Positions 49,901 through 56,039 of a stretch of DNA of 64,000 nucleotides are shown here, piece by piece. Each line of letters begins with the position of its first letter. Within the stretch, counting starts at the first letter, position 1. Source of the DNA: Timema cristinae (taxonomy: Eukaryota > Arthropoda > Insecta > Phasmatodea > Timematidae). Both the position numbers and the translations under genes were made by a program. The stretch covers positions 65,751,919-65,815,918 of the forward strand of contig JBCFYV010000001.1 of assembly GCA_039000515.1 (NCBI GenBank), read 5' to 3'. A model generated the notes under the pieces. That model did no database searches. It was not told where the DNA came from and saw only the letters and a list, made by a program, of their open reading frames with translations.

Positions 49901-49997
49901 AATCTCCATTATTTTTCAAAGTATTTTCAAACGAATCATTAGCAGGAGAATTTAATAGGACTAAACCAAACGTAGTTAATAAACTTAATATTTTCAT
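22551..49997 (-). CDS. SUMF1: Formylglycine-generating enzyme (sulfatase-modifying factor 1), four coding exons
   Basis: The gene encodes the ER-lumenal enzyme that oxidises a cysteine of newly made sulfatases to formylglycine, which activates them. The exons are 49997-49436, 44120-43949, 30806-30623 and 22733-22551. All three introns are GT-AG and the phases agree (1, 2, 0), giving 1101 nt and 366 residues; the human protein has 374. Seen in order: hydrophobic signal peptide (residues 1-19), CGC motif (Cys33, Cys35), FGE-sulfatase domain from about residue 78, the conserved N-glycosylation site NST at 129-131, the [20 protein letters not shown] block in exon 2, the [10 protein letters not shown] block in exon 3, and the redox pair Cys329/Cys334 in SYCYRYRC (human Cys336/Cys341). 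The ATG is supported by an in-frame TAG 24 nt upstream. No frameshift or stop is seen, so the gene is probably functional despite heavy transposon load in its introns. Exon joins are inferred from splice sites and homology, not from transcripts. Confidence 0.95.
22740..24330. other. SUMF1 intron 3, AT-rich part
   Basis: Intronic sequence with no recognised element. Confidence 0.4.
24338..24650 (-). pseudogene. LINE fragment, start of reverse transcriptase
   Basis: The minus-strand ORF contains [20 protein letters not shown], the conserved beginning of a non-LTR reverse transcriptase domain (KAPGxDxI). Only about 80 codons remain, and the 5' side is interrupted by the SINE inserted at 24662. 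Confidence 0.75.
24662..24986 (-). mobile_element. tRNA-derived SINE family B, with 10-bp TSD
   Basis: A minus-strand copy with head GGTCACCTGGTGGTCTAGGG and a B-box GGGTTCAATCCTC-type segment. The body includes CACCGTGGTTCGGATCC, and the tail ACCCGAACGGGTAGTAAGAC is followed by an (ATT/ATC)n run. It is flanked by the direct repeat TCCATAATAA at 24652-24661 and 24987-24996. A second copy lies at 47911. Confidence 0.9.
25241..25495 (-). mobile_element. SINE family A, minus copy
   Basis: The reverse complement shows a tRNA-like head, the GGGAGATCGAGGATCGAATC region, the body with CACACAAATGCAGGCAC, and the tail element AACCCGGACGG. Confidence 0.75.
25728..25810 (+). mobile_element. SINE family A fragment
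   Basis: Only the body is present: GGTGTACTGAGGGTGG, then CCACTCTCCCTTCACGTAAA and TGTGAGTACTCTTCCTCTA. Confidence 0.55.
26440..26497. repeat. Trinucleotide microsatellite (GAT)n(AAT)n
   Basis: A run of GATGATGAT followed by (AAT)n with one AAAT interruption, in SUMF1 intron 3. Confidence 0.95.
27587..27805 (+). mobile_element. SINE family A nested in the hAT element, 11-bp TSD
   Basis: Starts with CCCGCCTCGGTGGCGTAGTT and ends after the tail AACCCGAACGGGT. It is flanked by perfect 11-bp direct repeats TTTACCCAAAT at 27576-27586 and 27806-27816, as expected for LINE-type target-primed integration. It lies inside the hAT element near its 3' end, so it inserted later. Confidence 0.93.
27857..29892 (-). 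pseudogene. hAT transposase (BED-finger, ZBED-like), frameshifted
   Basis: Pieces run in transposase order on the minus strand. The BED zinc finger exon is at 29892-29428, with [13 protein letters not shown], then [10 protein letters not shown] giving C-x2-C...H-x5-H. A catalytic-core start lies near 29180-28980, with a first-Asp box of the type LTIDMWSS. The second core block at 28942-28571 has VVSDNARNI and [15 protein letters not shown] helical part is at 28555-28358. The C-terminal dimerisation domain at 28198-27857 has [16 protein letters not shown]. Frames break between blocks at about 28565 and 28360-28200, so no full-length protein is made. An intron probably separates the BED exon from the core. 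Confidence 0.9.
30623..30806 (-). CDS. SUMF1: SUMF1 coding exon 3
   Basis: The exon has 184 nt with acceptor TTTCAG|AGTGAA and donor CCG|GTAAAT. It encodes [16 protein letters not shown], the GTAPVTAFP segment and [10 protein letters not shown]. Two repeats crowd it. An 8-copy 47-bp tandem array starts 42 bp upstream of its acceptor, and a hAT element ends about 90 bp downstream of its donor. Confidence 0.95.
30848..31223. repeat. Tandem repeat, 47-bp unit, 8 copies
   Basis: The unit starts ACACTCTGGTGACAATCTAC and contains ATAGATCTGTCATAAACTGA. Copies differ by one or two bases. The array lies in SUMF1 intron 2, 42 bp from the exon 3 acceptor, where the branch point is expected. Confidence 0.97.
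31250..31590 (+). repeat. Interspersed repeat R2, copy 1
   Basis: Shares order and wording with 60640-61005: an AATCTGAATCT start, CAGTTAAGTGTTAATTA, AACAAATTTCACTTAAACAA and a final CTTAAGGATT. Both copies are non-coding. It is probably a short non-autonomous element; the ends are not defined. Confidence 0.6.
31640..31920 (+). repeat. Interspersed repeat R1, second plus copy
   Basis: Contains AAATAGCT, GGACTACTTCAAACATC, TTCAATTTTCAAATATTT, then CCCGCCCTCCACCTTACACA and AAATAAGG, ending CCACCACTG. The order matches the 20740-21180 copy. Confidence 0.5.
31921..31970. repeat. (CAT)n microsatellite
   Basis: An (ATC/CAT)n run with two early interruptions, at the 3' end of a minus-strand LINE fragment. 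Confidence 0.95.
31967..32780 (-). pseudogene. LINE B fragment, reverse transcriptase C-terminal part
   Basis: The minus strand encodes [20 protein letters not shown] and [15 protein letters not shown], then, in other frames, a GRTLYxL-like linker and a C-terminal [11 protein letters not shown]...[12 protein letters not shown] segment. This is the thumb and C-terminal domain of a LINE ORF2. A second plus-strand copy at 50560-51020 is very similar over [15 protein letters not shown] at DNA level. It lies in SUMF1 intron 2. Confidence 0.85.
32882..33310. mobile_element. hAT-like terminal fragment
   Basis: The motif CAGGGATCATCAACCTTTTT, continued by AGGTCCAAGGACCAAAG, has the form of a common hAT non-autonomous terminus. 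No matching right end was found, so the fragment is probably truncated. The rest up to 33310 is uncharacterised. Confidence 0.4.
33496..33527 (+). promoter_or_regulatory. Left subterminal iterons CAGGGGAATGA (2 copies)
   Basis: CAGGGGAATGAT at 33496-33507 and CAGGGGAATGAC at 33516-33527, 20 bp apart and in the same orientation, about 180 bp inside the left TIR. They are candidate transposase-binding sites. Confidence 0.7.
33664..36312 (-). CDS. Transposase-like protein of the Sola-like element, 882 aa, intact
   Basis: A single uninterrupted ORF; an in-frame TAA lies just upstream of the ATG. Residues 1-165 are very rich in Lys/Arg/Glu, a basic coiled-coil or DNA-binding region. A cysteine cluster follows at about 380-403 with CDICMGC (397-403), probably metal-binding. 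The presumed catalytic part has [10 protein letters not shown] (Asp496), [12 protein letters not shown] (Asp581) and [14 protein letters not shown] (Glu616, His619, Asp625), read as a DDE/D RNase-H-like triad. A second Cys pair CFKCQRC lies near residue 715. The C-terminal 150 residues may be another domain. Similar uncharacterised proteins with HGKG-x2-DG-x-G motifs are, to my knowledge, widespread in cnidarians and arthropods. A domesticated host gene is an alternative, but TIRs and TSD around it favour a transposase. Catalytic assignment is inferred. Confidence 0.85.
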   Translation of the reverse strand: MKKSRKNIVSEEEKLNRKRKAEQERYKNIKNDPVKREEQRQKERLKYLKKKEKKIVKPIKDQTPREQRKKRKQWRVNSKNYRTNLKAKENQNTNLQDIDQPDSVSEIGASTTKRTKSAMKRAMRFRKRRNREFKKKDELINKLRRDVQKYRKRCERLQKNKSQCPPTPSTRVKQMLRKEVRPSPQVVKTLLFAEAIKDQLNENYKKVDSDKEKQLFKKIIAGKVIKKYRLYRQCSNVLKCHKALSTIGSKPFDLKYERKTKKYFQLMNIRKDEIENFLELDSNSRICPGKKDFITKKKVTKQKRYLNDTLRNLHKKFLKDYPDKLVSYEFFCRHRPFWVKPMRVSDRDTCKCITHINMELLIKGLFKVGVLGKNTTAGVVEEFCCVYKTEKCLLRECDICMGCKSSYSDFIANKAGHYFKWMPKKESFFDTKILKEKTVIKMTKGLIETTIFDMVQEFEKHIICFLKHEGRALHQYNEIVTLKTKLAENEALVHMDFSENYSLKYAEETQSFHFGGSRQQISLHTVVVYSRESNGELTTKCFSTLSESLQHNVPAIWAHLQPVLNYIENNYEVDTLHFLSDSPATQYRNKTMFYVLATKLDKFYPKLKKFTWNYLEAGHGKGAPDGVGAVCKRTADRLVAEGNDVASFETLITTLTENVLGIDIIAIANDQIESVSLQLEQKCLKRFYGTMQVHQVVGDAKSGILSLRNLSCFKCQRCIHYEIGTLRYESKISCFSEDELAVGHQPKHGKELRYEDVYSSSENDEGNENNVSVNRLPLSVENLKTGTFVLIQLTGNKFSKQNRKYRYVAVCQNQVEEDGDIKVMYFRVSDQRGIQLFKRDEDDVSYISFEQIVSILPEPSLVLRGNRVFYKFPTAVDVFEQH
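36712..37327. promoter_or_regulatory. Right subterminal iterons CAGGGGAATGA (6 copies)
   Basis: Inverted copies at 36712-36723 and 36732-36743; direct copies at 36757-36768, 36771-36782, 36927-36938 (GAATAA variant) and 37316-37327. The central four form a compact inverted cluster around 36745. They lie upstream of the transposase ORF, so they could bind transposase, autoregulate its promoter, or both. Confidence 0.7.
37640..42780 (-). pseudogene. Ty3/Gypsy-type retroelement relic (gag knuckle, protease, RT, RNase H, integrase)
   Basis: The minus strand keeps the gag-pol order in broken frames. There is a CCHC knuckle ([14 protein letters not shown], about 42250-42300) and an aspartic protease (DTGSDVTVL, about 42045-42070). 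The RT start has FSGLGKM (about 41850), and the RT catalytic box has VLDD (about 41390, usual YVDD) followed by [10 protein letters not shown]. RNase H remnants lie at about 40870-41060 ([14 protein letters not shown]). The integrase zinc-binding region is at about 37870-38060 (HEGHP... VCQV), and the last integrase catalytic block is [12 protein letters not shown] and ANGLAE near 37790-37850. The integrase core between them is deleted. A 61-bp tandem array is embedded between RNase H and integrase. No LTRs were identified. It is dead. Confidence 0.88.
38059..40685. repeat. Minisatellite, 61-bp unit, about 43 copies, inside Gypsy pol
   Basis: The unit begins ATTAGTGCTAGAGATCCTCT and contains CTGCCCAAATTACCGTATCT and GGTTCTGTGTGTTGTCT. 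On the minus strand it reads as the RNase H-integrase spacer of the surrounding Gypsy element (TIWAERG...LALID). The flanking Gypsy sequence continues in frame on both sides if a single unit is kept. The 8-bp imperfect direct repeats TGTYGTCT bound it at 38059-38066 and 40678-40685. Variation is mostly GATATC/GAGATC and TACC/TGTC, plus one-base indels. Confidence 0.95.
42985..43078 (-). mobile_element. SINE family A, 5' fragment
   Basis: The reverse complement shows CCGCTTCAGTGGCTGCATGG and TCTAAGATGGTGTACAC, the tRNA-like head and start of the body, heavily diverged. Confidence 0.45.
43080..43920. other. SUMF1 intron 2, upstream part
   Basis: No coding homology. A GC-richer patch at about 43735-43915 next to exon 2 is unexplained. 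Confidence 0.3.
43949..44120 (-). CDS. SUMF1: SUMF1 coding exon 2
   Basis: The exon has 172 nt with acceptor TTGATGCAG|GTAGT and donor GAACACAG|GTCCAG. It encodes [20 protein letters not shown] through [13 protein letters not shown], the most conserved core of FGE-sulfatase proteins. Its phases fit exon 1 (G + GT) and exon 3 (AG + A). The ATG-initiated reading of this stretch (MIDAGSM...) is an artefact because it reads through the acceptor. Confidence 0.95.
44125..45160. other. SUMF1 intron 1, downstream part
   Basis: Nothing recognised beyond a short (CATA)n run near 44162-44175. Confidence 0.35.
45160..47385 (+). pseudogene. LINE C, reverse transcriptase to C-terminus, containing a tandem array
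   Basis: The plus strand reads [18 protein letters not shown] and [15 protein letters not shown] (45240-45310). It continues with [14 protein letters not shown] (45418), [14 protein letters not shown] (45600), [13 protein letters not shown] (45661) and [14 protein letters not shown] (45758), then the last LINE ORF2 motif, [12 protein letters not shown] type. This is a common animal LINE reverse transcriptase, opposite in direction to SUMF1 and interrupted by stops and frameshifts; the catalytic ADD block is missing between 45330 and 45355. Its C-terminal codons are expanded into a 46-bp array. Confidence 0.88.
45870..47342 (+). repeat. Minisatellite, 46-bp unit, about 32 copies, inside LINE C
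   Basis: The unit is AATGAGGTGGACTGGATAGA, then ACTAGCTCAAGATAGGGATA and GGGTGT. Read forward it encodes [13 protein letters not shown], the canonical C-terminal motif of this LINE class. The last unit runs into AGGTGGCATATT, continuing the LINE reading as RWHI. Some units are shortened (for example AAGATGTAATGAGTTGGACT without the GGGATAGG part, near 46470-46545 and 47120-47165), and a few have one-base indels. Confidence 0.95.
47386..47830. mobile_element. hAT-like MITE, 445 bp
   Basis: The ends are CAGGGGTGGATTCAAGATTT (47386) and, on the other strand, CAGGGCTGGATCCAGAGGTG (47830). This is a hAT-type terminal pair with a purine-rich interior. The flanking 8-mers TAATACTA and TAATGCCA match at 6 of 8 positions, which fits an old 8-bp duplication. 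No ORF. It abuts the end of LINE C. Confidence 0.7.
47911..48188 (+). mobile_element. SINE family B with 11-bp TSD
   Basis: Head GGTGACCTGGTGGTCTAGGG, B box GGGTTCAATCCTC (about 47961), body with CACCGTGGTTCGGATTCC, and tail ACCCGAATGGGTAGTAAGAC followed by GCGGTGCT and (AAT)n. It is flanked by perfect ACATCATGTTG repeats at 47900-47910 and 48189-48199. Confidence 0.93.
48200..49430. other. SUMF1 intron 1, upstream part
   Basis: AT-rich with no recognised element. Confidence 0.35.
49436..49997 (-). CDS. SUMF1: SUMF1 coding exon 1
   Basis: This exon holds 187 codons plus one base: the signal peptide, the CGC motif, a poorly conserved linker and the first third of the FGE domain, including [15 protein letters not shown] and [12 protein letters not shown]. 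The donor is AAAG|GTCAGC, with GT at 49435-49434. In human this region is spread over several exons, so here it is a fused first exon. The open frame runs past the donor into intron sequence (QRIYLI), and those residues are not part of the protein. Confidence 0.95.
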
Positions 49998-49999
49998 TT

Positions 50000-50550
50000 T
50001 TTTATAACATAAAAGAAACTATTTTAATAGTGAGTTTTCATAAATCAAATATATTTTCGTCAGTTTAAAGACCCCGGGCTTAGATTAACTAAATAAACGT
50101 CAAATTTTCATGCATTACACATTTAACAAAAATGTTGTACATGCTACGGTTATTTTCTCTTTCATTCAAGACATTATGAAACCCGTCACTTTAGAGCATG
50201 ATTCAAAGGTTTGCCAGAACAGGTATTGAATCTATTAAACGAACACTTAGAAATAATAATGCCCCCGACGCATGTCCTTCTCCGTAGGTGGGTCTAAGCA
50301 AAATTCCCATAATATACATGTAATCGACATTAAATAAAAACTCAGATACAAATATTCAAACTAATAATATAATAGCTATAATTAATAAAATCCTTTTATG
50401 GATATCAAATACTCCAAATCAATAACAGTAGGGATAGTATTGTATTAATTTAAAATAATTAATTGTTTATATAATGACAATTAAATGTGAAAATTTAATC
50501 AAATCAACATTTCAAATATTTTTTATGGAAGAATAGAAGTTTTGTAAAAA
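50000..50550. other. Region upstream of SUMF1
   Basis: This must hold the 5' UTR and promoter of SUMF1 if transcription starts close to the ATG. It is AT-rich, and no convincing core-promoter motif could be assigned. Confidence 0.3.
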
Positions 50551-50559
50551 CCTAATAAA

Positions 50560-51020
50560 GCTATAAGGTTGGATGGAGTAGAGCTGAGAAAAGTACAGAA
50601 CGTAAAATATCTTGGAAGTGTGATTGAGCAGAAAGGTGGAAGTAGAGAGGATTTAATGAGAAGAGGATGGGTGAGAGGAGTGTTCTATAAGTGCGTAAGA
50701 GACCTGCTATGGAGAAGGGAAGTTCCCTTGAAGTGTAATTATCGTACAGGGCGTACTTTCACTACTTTGTACCCATTGTCACAAATAAAGCAGAAACATG
50801 GATATTGAATGTAAGAGAAAATAGGGAAATGGAGGTCATGGAGATGAAGTTTGTGAAGAGCAATTTAGCTGTTACAGGAGGAACAAGGTTAAAAAATTAA
50901 GTTATCCGGGAACAATTGGGAGTACATGAGATAGTAGAGGAAGCAAGACTGAGATGGTATGGTCATGTAATGAGGATGAAAAAACAGAGGATGCCAAAGA
51001 AAAGGTCGGAAATGAACTGT
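50560..51020 (+). pseudogene. LINE B fragment, second copy
   Basis: The plus strand reads [20 protein letters not shown] near 50566, [15 protein letters not shown] near 50693, and, in another frame, LRWYGHVMRM near 50950. These are the thumb and C-terminal parts of the same LINE as 31967-32780. Stops follow at 50806 and later. Confidence 0.85.
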
Positions 51021-51029
51021 GTAGAAAAA

Positions 51030-53280
51030 AATAAAAAATAAAATCAATAGTTTCCAAACTATAATCAATTTTTTTTTTTTAAGTTTGGGAAGTGCGAATA
51101 TGAAAGTTTATTGAACTAATAATGGTTCTATAATAGCGTAACAGGGTATTTTATTCATTTTAAGTGTGCACCTTGGAGAAATGTGATGTTTTAATTTTTC
51201 CATTAAGCTTCTGTGACAGTGTATATTATTCCGCTGTACTTAAATATTGACCGGCAAAAGATTATATGGTCTATGGTATTCAATAGTTTTTATAATTAGT
51301 TTATTGCTATGCATAAGTGTGCTAAGTATTGTTTTGTTTTACATATAATTTTATTTTAATTTAACTACTGCCATAATTGCTTTGGGATTTATTTTAATCT
51401 TTACTTTCTATCGACATCTTGGAGAAAAATTATTGTGATCGTCAAAAAAAATTGAAATCGAGATTTTGATAAATGTCAACGTTTCATGACACCCTGAAAC
51501 TAAAAAAAGTTGGTTTTGCAATGCCGTCGGCCTGTCTATAGAGCCGAAACTCTTTTACAGGTTGGGCTAAAACTTGGTATTTGGGGTTTTTGTAAGGTCC
51601 CCCCGAAAAGTTTTGGGAACTAAATTAAATTTAAGGGAAGCTTACTAAAGGGAAAAAATCTATTTTCTTGAAACTAGCTCTAGCGATTTAAATATTTTTT
51701 TATATCTAAACACTCTATTATTATAAAAAAGCTGGCTTTTTTATTTTCTCATAAAAATGACTTTGGGAGAACTTTAAAAAGGGAAGTTTTCCAATTTTCA
51801 TCCTATTTTCCTTGCAACTATTTGAAATAGGAAATAACTTATCGTTGATAGGTTACAGTACTATTAAAGATAAAAATCTTTTATTTGAAATATATTTTTA
51901 TAAAACAATAATTTCTAAGCTATAATCAAATATGCATGTTATTATATACTTTTTAATTCAGCTCTTTGAGAATGAAATTGAATATTGTGCTCTTTGGTGA
52001 ACAACAAGGTTTCTCTTTTCCAGTGATTTCTATATTATACTGTATGGACATAAACGTACCCACTGACAAGGACCAAGTCTCTGATGAATGAAAGTGATAT
52101 TGTTTAAAAATATTGAAGTATTATACCGCACTTGCCTGAAGAAACATTTACATTAAAGGATATACAATTCCGTTTTACAGGTAATACTGTACAAATACGA
52201 ATGCAATCTTTAATATATTTAAATATGTAGTTATCATCCATGTTGCTTACAGTCTGCCAAGACTACACTTATATTTTAAAATGGCTATTAGCTTGTATAT
52301 TGTTTTCAGAAACCATATCATATTGAAAGTTCGATAAATATAATGAATAAGGTATCTTAAAATTTTATTACATTTGTTTGAATGAAAACATTTTTGTAGT
52401 TGCCAGACGTTCAAACGATCACTTAGGTTATAGGCTTGTAGAAAGTATTATTATATTACCACTTTTTTTTTAAAAGTTGGCGCATATCTTGTATATTGCT
52501 TTCATAAACCATATTATGTTTAAAGTTAGATAACTATAATGAAAAAAGTTAGCTAAAAACCGTATTACATTTGTTTGAATGACATGCTTTCTATAGAAGT
52601 CTTACGTTAAAAAGATAATTTAAGTTATTGGCTTGTAGGAAGTATGGTATCACTAAACCCTTATTTTTGTGAGAACACCAATCTGTAAGTTTTTATCTCG
52701 TATCAGAATAATATTATATTAGTATTTTGGTAAGATGAACAGCCATTTAGAACGAAAGTAGAAGTTTCCTTCTGGAAGGTCTTATATACTACCTAAACAC
52801 TACTTTATGGTATGATTCTGGTACGAGATAAAGCCTTCCAAACGAGCTTCCTTCAAAAATCATCGTACATATTAGCCTATATAACATATTTTTTTAAAAA
52901 AACTCAACATTTTCGATTTTTTTAATTATCTTCAAAGCTTTTACAAATGTTTATTTCATTTAAATAACCACACATTGATGTAGCTAATATAGTTAATCAA
53001 ATTATGAACGATGTTAAAATGCCACATTGCCTTGTATAGGTGTAAGAGAGAAGGATATATCTAAAAGTTTTCTTCTTTCTTACAAAATGGTATGCAGATG
53101 ACAGCTCGAAAATCTCAACCACAGATGTCTCTCCAGTTGTATTATAGCGATCAATGCGCTTTTCGCACACTTAAGTGTTCCTAGTTCCAAATGCCATAGA
53201 GTAAGTACGTAACAGTGAATATTATTTCATTTATGATATTTGGTGTAGTGTTTCTGCAACAATGTATAGACCCAGTAGTG
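51030..53280. other. Non-coding AT-rich stretch
   Basis: No gene or element recognised. Near 52215-52320 and 52435-52510 there are two similar phrases (TATCTTGTATATTGCTTTCA type), suggesting an old local duplication. Confidence 0.35.
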
Positions 53281-53284
53281 GTGC

Positions 53285-53600
53285 ATGATATTAATTTTTG
53301 GCGTGGCCGGGTCAAATCTTGCCAGTAATTATTTTTTCTCGCCACGTGTTAAAACATTAAATTTAATTCACTATATCGTCAACAATCTGCACGGTATTCC
53401 CTGCGATAGCGGTGATGTGAATTACAGTCTGCTCGAATCCCTCATCTCCCGCGCCACAACGCGTGCAGAAACCGTCTACGTCAAGGGGGCAGAAAAGAAA
53501 AAGTTTCTAGCCAAATACACGTCACACCAATCGTAGATCTGTACGACAGAGGTTGTTCTTCGTTAAAAACACTTAAATTGGGCCGTATCATATTCATGGT
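53285..53600 (+). pseudogene. Virus-like element relic, upstream ORF fragment
   Basis: An 83-codon ORF with TRAETVYVKGAEKKKFLAKY, continuing in another frame past its stop (53536). Phrases of the VYVKGxEKKxxL type occur, as I recall, in uncharacterised proteins of Maverick/adintovirus-like elements and related virus-like DNA of invertebrates. Function unknown. It is markedly more GC-rich than the sequence before 53280 and lies just upstream of the protease remnant in the same direction. Confidence 0.45.
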
Positions 53601-53661
53601 ACATAGTTCTGTGTGGAATTTCTGTTGGCCTTTATCGTCTGGGGACTTCGAGATTGGATGA

Positions 53662-54120
53662 TTGAAGAAGGACACGCACACTATAAGACATGCGCTGAAA
53701 ACAAGCCCGTGGTTCCATTCTGTACGGTTGGGTGTTTTCCCTGCTGATAAACTACCCGCAAGAATAGCGCGACCTGTCGCTCTAGTCATCAACACTGATC
53801 CACACACCAAAGCCCGGGACGCATTGGGTCACCATCTTTATCGACAAGAACGGCGTGGGCGAATATTTTGACAGTTATGGTTTTTCGACCCGTATAAAGT
53901 CACATCGGGCATTTATACGCAAAAACAATTGTCGCACGTCTCATAACACGTTACAAGCTTCAAAGCATAGCCTCGGACGTTTGCGACCATTACTGTCTCA
54001 TGTACCTTCTCTATCGCGCCAGAAAATTTCTATGAAAACTTTCCTAACCCTATTCTCGCCCCCCGATCATACTGCCAACGACTCTACGGTGTTGAGATAT
54101 TACAACACATTTTTCAAGAC
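53662..54120 (+). pseudogene. Adenain-like (C5-type) cysteine protease remnant of a Maverick/adintovirus-like element
   Basis: In the first frame VINTDPHTK (about 53785) is followed, after a one-base frame change near 53812, by THWVTIFIDKNGVGEYFDSY. This is the catalytic-His region (His codon 53822-53824) followed by the FDSYG block. Further on, in another frame, DVCDHYCLMYLLYRA carries the presumed catalytic Cys (53982-53984); the usual CGxYC is CDHYC here. Order and spacing match the maturation protease of Polinton/Maverick and adenovirus-related elements. At least two frameshifts make it inactive. No DNA polymerase B, integrase or capsid gene is visible nearby, so this is a fragment. Only its broken state is described. 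Confidence 0.7.
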
Positions 54121-54209
54121 GCTAGGGTCCTGCCTCGCCCCTCAAGAGGCTGCGTCCAATCGGTGTGCGCTTATAAAAGGGGTCATCCCAATGGCGTGCC
54201 GCCATAATC

Positions 54210-54377
54210 ATGGAAGTCCAAGACGTATGCACACGCGAAGCAAAGCCGGTGAAGCTGCTCGCCATCACCGGTATTTTCAACATTTTATTTCCGCTGGACG
54301 AAGTCGATGCCAAGCGAGTCATCGTCGGCATGAGCGTCAAGAACAACTTTACGCCCTATGTCCAGCTAGAAAAATAA
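54210..54377 (+). pseudogene. Virus-like element relic, short ORF of unknown function
   Basis: A 55-codon ORF with LLAITGIFNILFPLDEVDAK and IVGMSVKNNFTPYVQLEK. No family recognised. It directly follows the protease remnant and precedes other GC-rich frames in the same orientation, so it is probably the start of the next gene of the same element. The frame is lost after 54377, where related coding text seems to continue in other frames. Confidence 0.4.
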
Positions 54378-54409
54378 TGATTGAACTGTGCCGTGTTTAA
54401 CCGTATAGA

Positions 54410-54942
54410 GTGGCAAGAACTGGGCAGCTACAAGTCGGTCATATCAAAGTTTTTCACTACACGCAACCTCCTCAGAAGATTACTCTGACTAATCATGAAC
54501 TCTCCCTGAGACGCATGTGCGGTGACCGTATGCTCGTCATCAGCGAGAAACAAGACGCCGGACTCAGACGGGTCGCTTATCTTGCACCTAGCTGGCCGCG
54601 TCTTTGTGACGTGTGGGATCTCATCGACGTCCCGTCGATCACGGGACATGTGGTCGACACCCGTCGCACGCTATTGCAACTATTTGATCGACACACTCGT
54701 CGATATGTGCGACACGCTAAAAGAATCGGCAGATGTCATTGACCTAGAACAACCTACGGTACAAACGCACATCAGAAACCTGGACCTTATCAGTGCTACC
54801 TACTATACGCGTCAGGTCGTCGGTTTGGACTATTACATGCTGGATTGTGAACTAAAAACAATTTTACTAACACATCTAAGAGACACTGTGGAAAAACGTA
54901 TGAACGATTATATGCGTCATTCCTGTAAAAGTTTATAATAAA
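54410..54942 (+). pseudogene. Virus-like element relic, downstream frames of unknown function
   Basis: Two overlapping frames (54410-54742 and 54522-54938) look like one gene split by a frameshift. The first carries SLRRMCGDRMLVISEKQDAG, the second DTLVDMCDTLKESADVIDLE and YYTRQVVGLDYYMLDCELK up to a stop at 54938, followed at once by AATAAATATATA, a possible polyadenylation signal. No domain recognised. Confidence 0.45.
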
Positions 54943-54999
54943 TATATATATTTGTAATATCTGTGTTTTATTCACTGTCTACGCTATAAACCTTCTCAA

Positions 55000-55070
55000 T
55001 CATCGATAATCGACAATTAATCATCAATTATCAATAATCGATATGTCTTGAGGGTGTATAATTAATTAGA
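55000..55070. repeat. ATCGATAATCGA-rich patch
   Basis: Short alternating direct and inverted copies of ATCGATAATCGA and CAATTATCAATAATCGAT just past the virus-like relic. It could be a degenerate terminal repeat or a cruciform-forming patch. Confidence 0.35.
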
Positions 55071-55379
55071 AATCGACTTGTCGCAACATGCCCTCCCCCA
55101 GAGGTTTGAATCTCGGTTTGGGACGTGGCGGGGAAGTCTACCTTTCTCATGTATACAGGCATGTTCAAGTTTTAAACTCCAAGGCCCCTAATCGACTATT
55201 AATGGGAATTCCCGGGAGATAACTACCCAGCAACATGTTGTTGTCGAACAAGGATGTTTACAGTTATGTTCAAGGTCGGACTGGGCTGATGGGGCCAGCT
55301 AGGTAGTTACGTACGTTCGCACGCACGCACGCTTGCTTATGCACCCTACTTTATAGGAATAAAGGGGAGGGGTGCAGAA

Positions 55380-56039
55380 ATCACTTGAGCAGAAACTATT
55401 TTATTAACAAAGGCAGTAAACATATCATATGCAAACAATTGTGGATTATAAGATTTTGGTTGTCTAATGTTAGGCGGCACAGCTGCACAGCAATTTACTT
55501 AACACTCTGACTATATCAACACAACGCCGGTGAACACCTCCGCATAGCAGTCTGAGATGTTAGCTGTGCAAAGTTAAGTGGGCCGATAACATACCCTAAG
55601 TGGGCCGAGTAACATACCCAACCGACTCGAATAGGAAGTTAATTATCATTCAGCGCTCCCACTGATGGCAGCGAGCCGTTCACATACAAGGTCCCCTTGA
55701 CATTACACTAAATTGCCTTAAACGCTTCAGCGTTACACAATGTGAAAGTTAAGTTACCTAAAGGCTCTATACAATTACATATAATAAAAGACTAAAGGAC
55801 AACAAGCTCAAAACGAGCTATAATTACCAAAACGCTCCAAACAAATATACTGATAAACAACTAAGGGTAGATCTCCAGGAGCCTAGCCAGCTGCATACCT
55901 TCCACTAGTACGGATAACCAAAACACCTCGCGTCTCTATATACCATGTGGCACGCTCTAAAAGCAGTGAATCCCTGTGGACTTCTCTCCGTCGTAACTCA
56001 ATCTAGCATAGTCTAATCGCCCTTGAGCTGCGAGAAACT
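55380..56039. other. Moderate-GC non-coding stretch before the 11-bp minisatellite
   Basis: No coding homology. It has a local near-duplication AAGTGGGCCGATAACATACC and AAGTGGGCCGAGTAACATAC near 55580-55618. It could be the flank of a mobile element carrying the following minisatellite. Confidence 0.3.

Noticed and set aside
53285..54942. A complete endogenous virus
   Set aside because: Only the protease remnant and unknown frames are present, in about 1.7 kb. Polymerase, integrase, packaging ATPase and capsid genes were looked for nearby and not seen.
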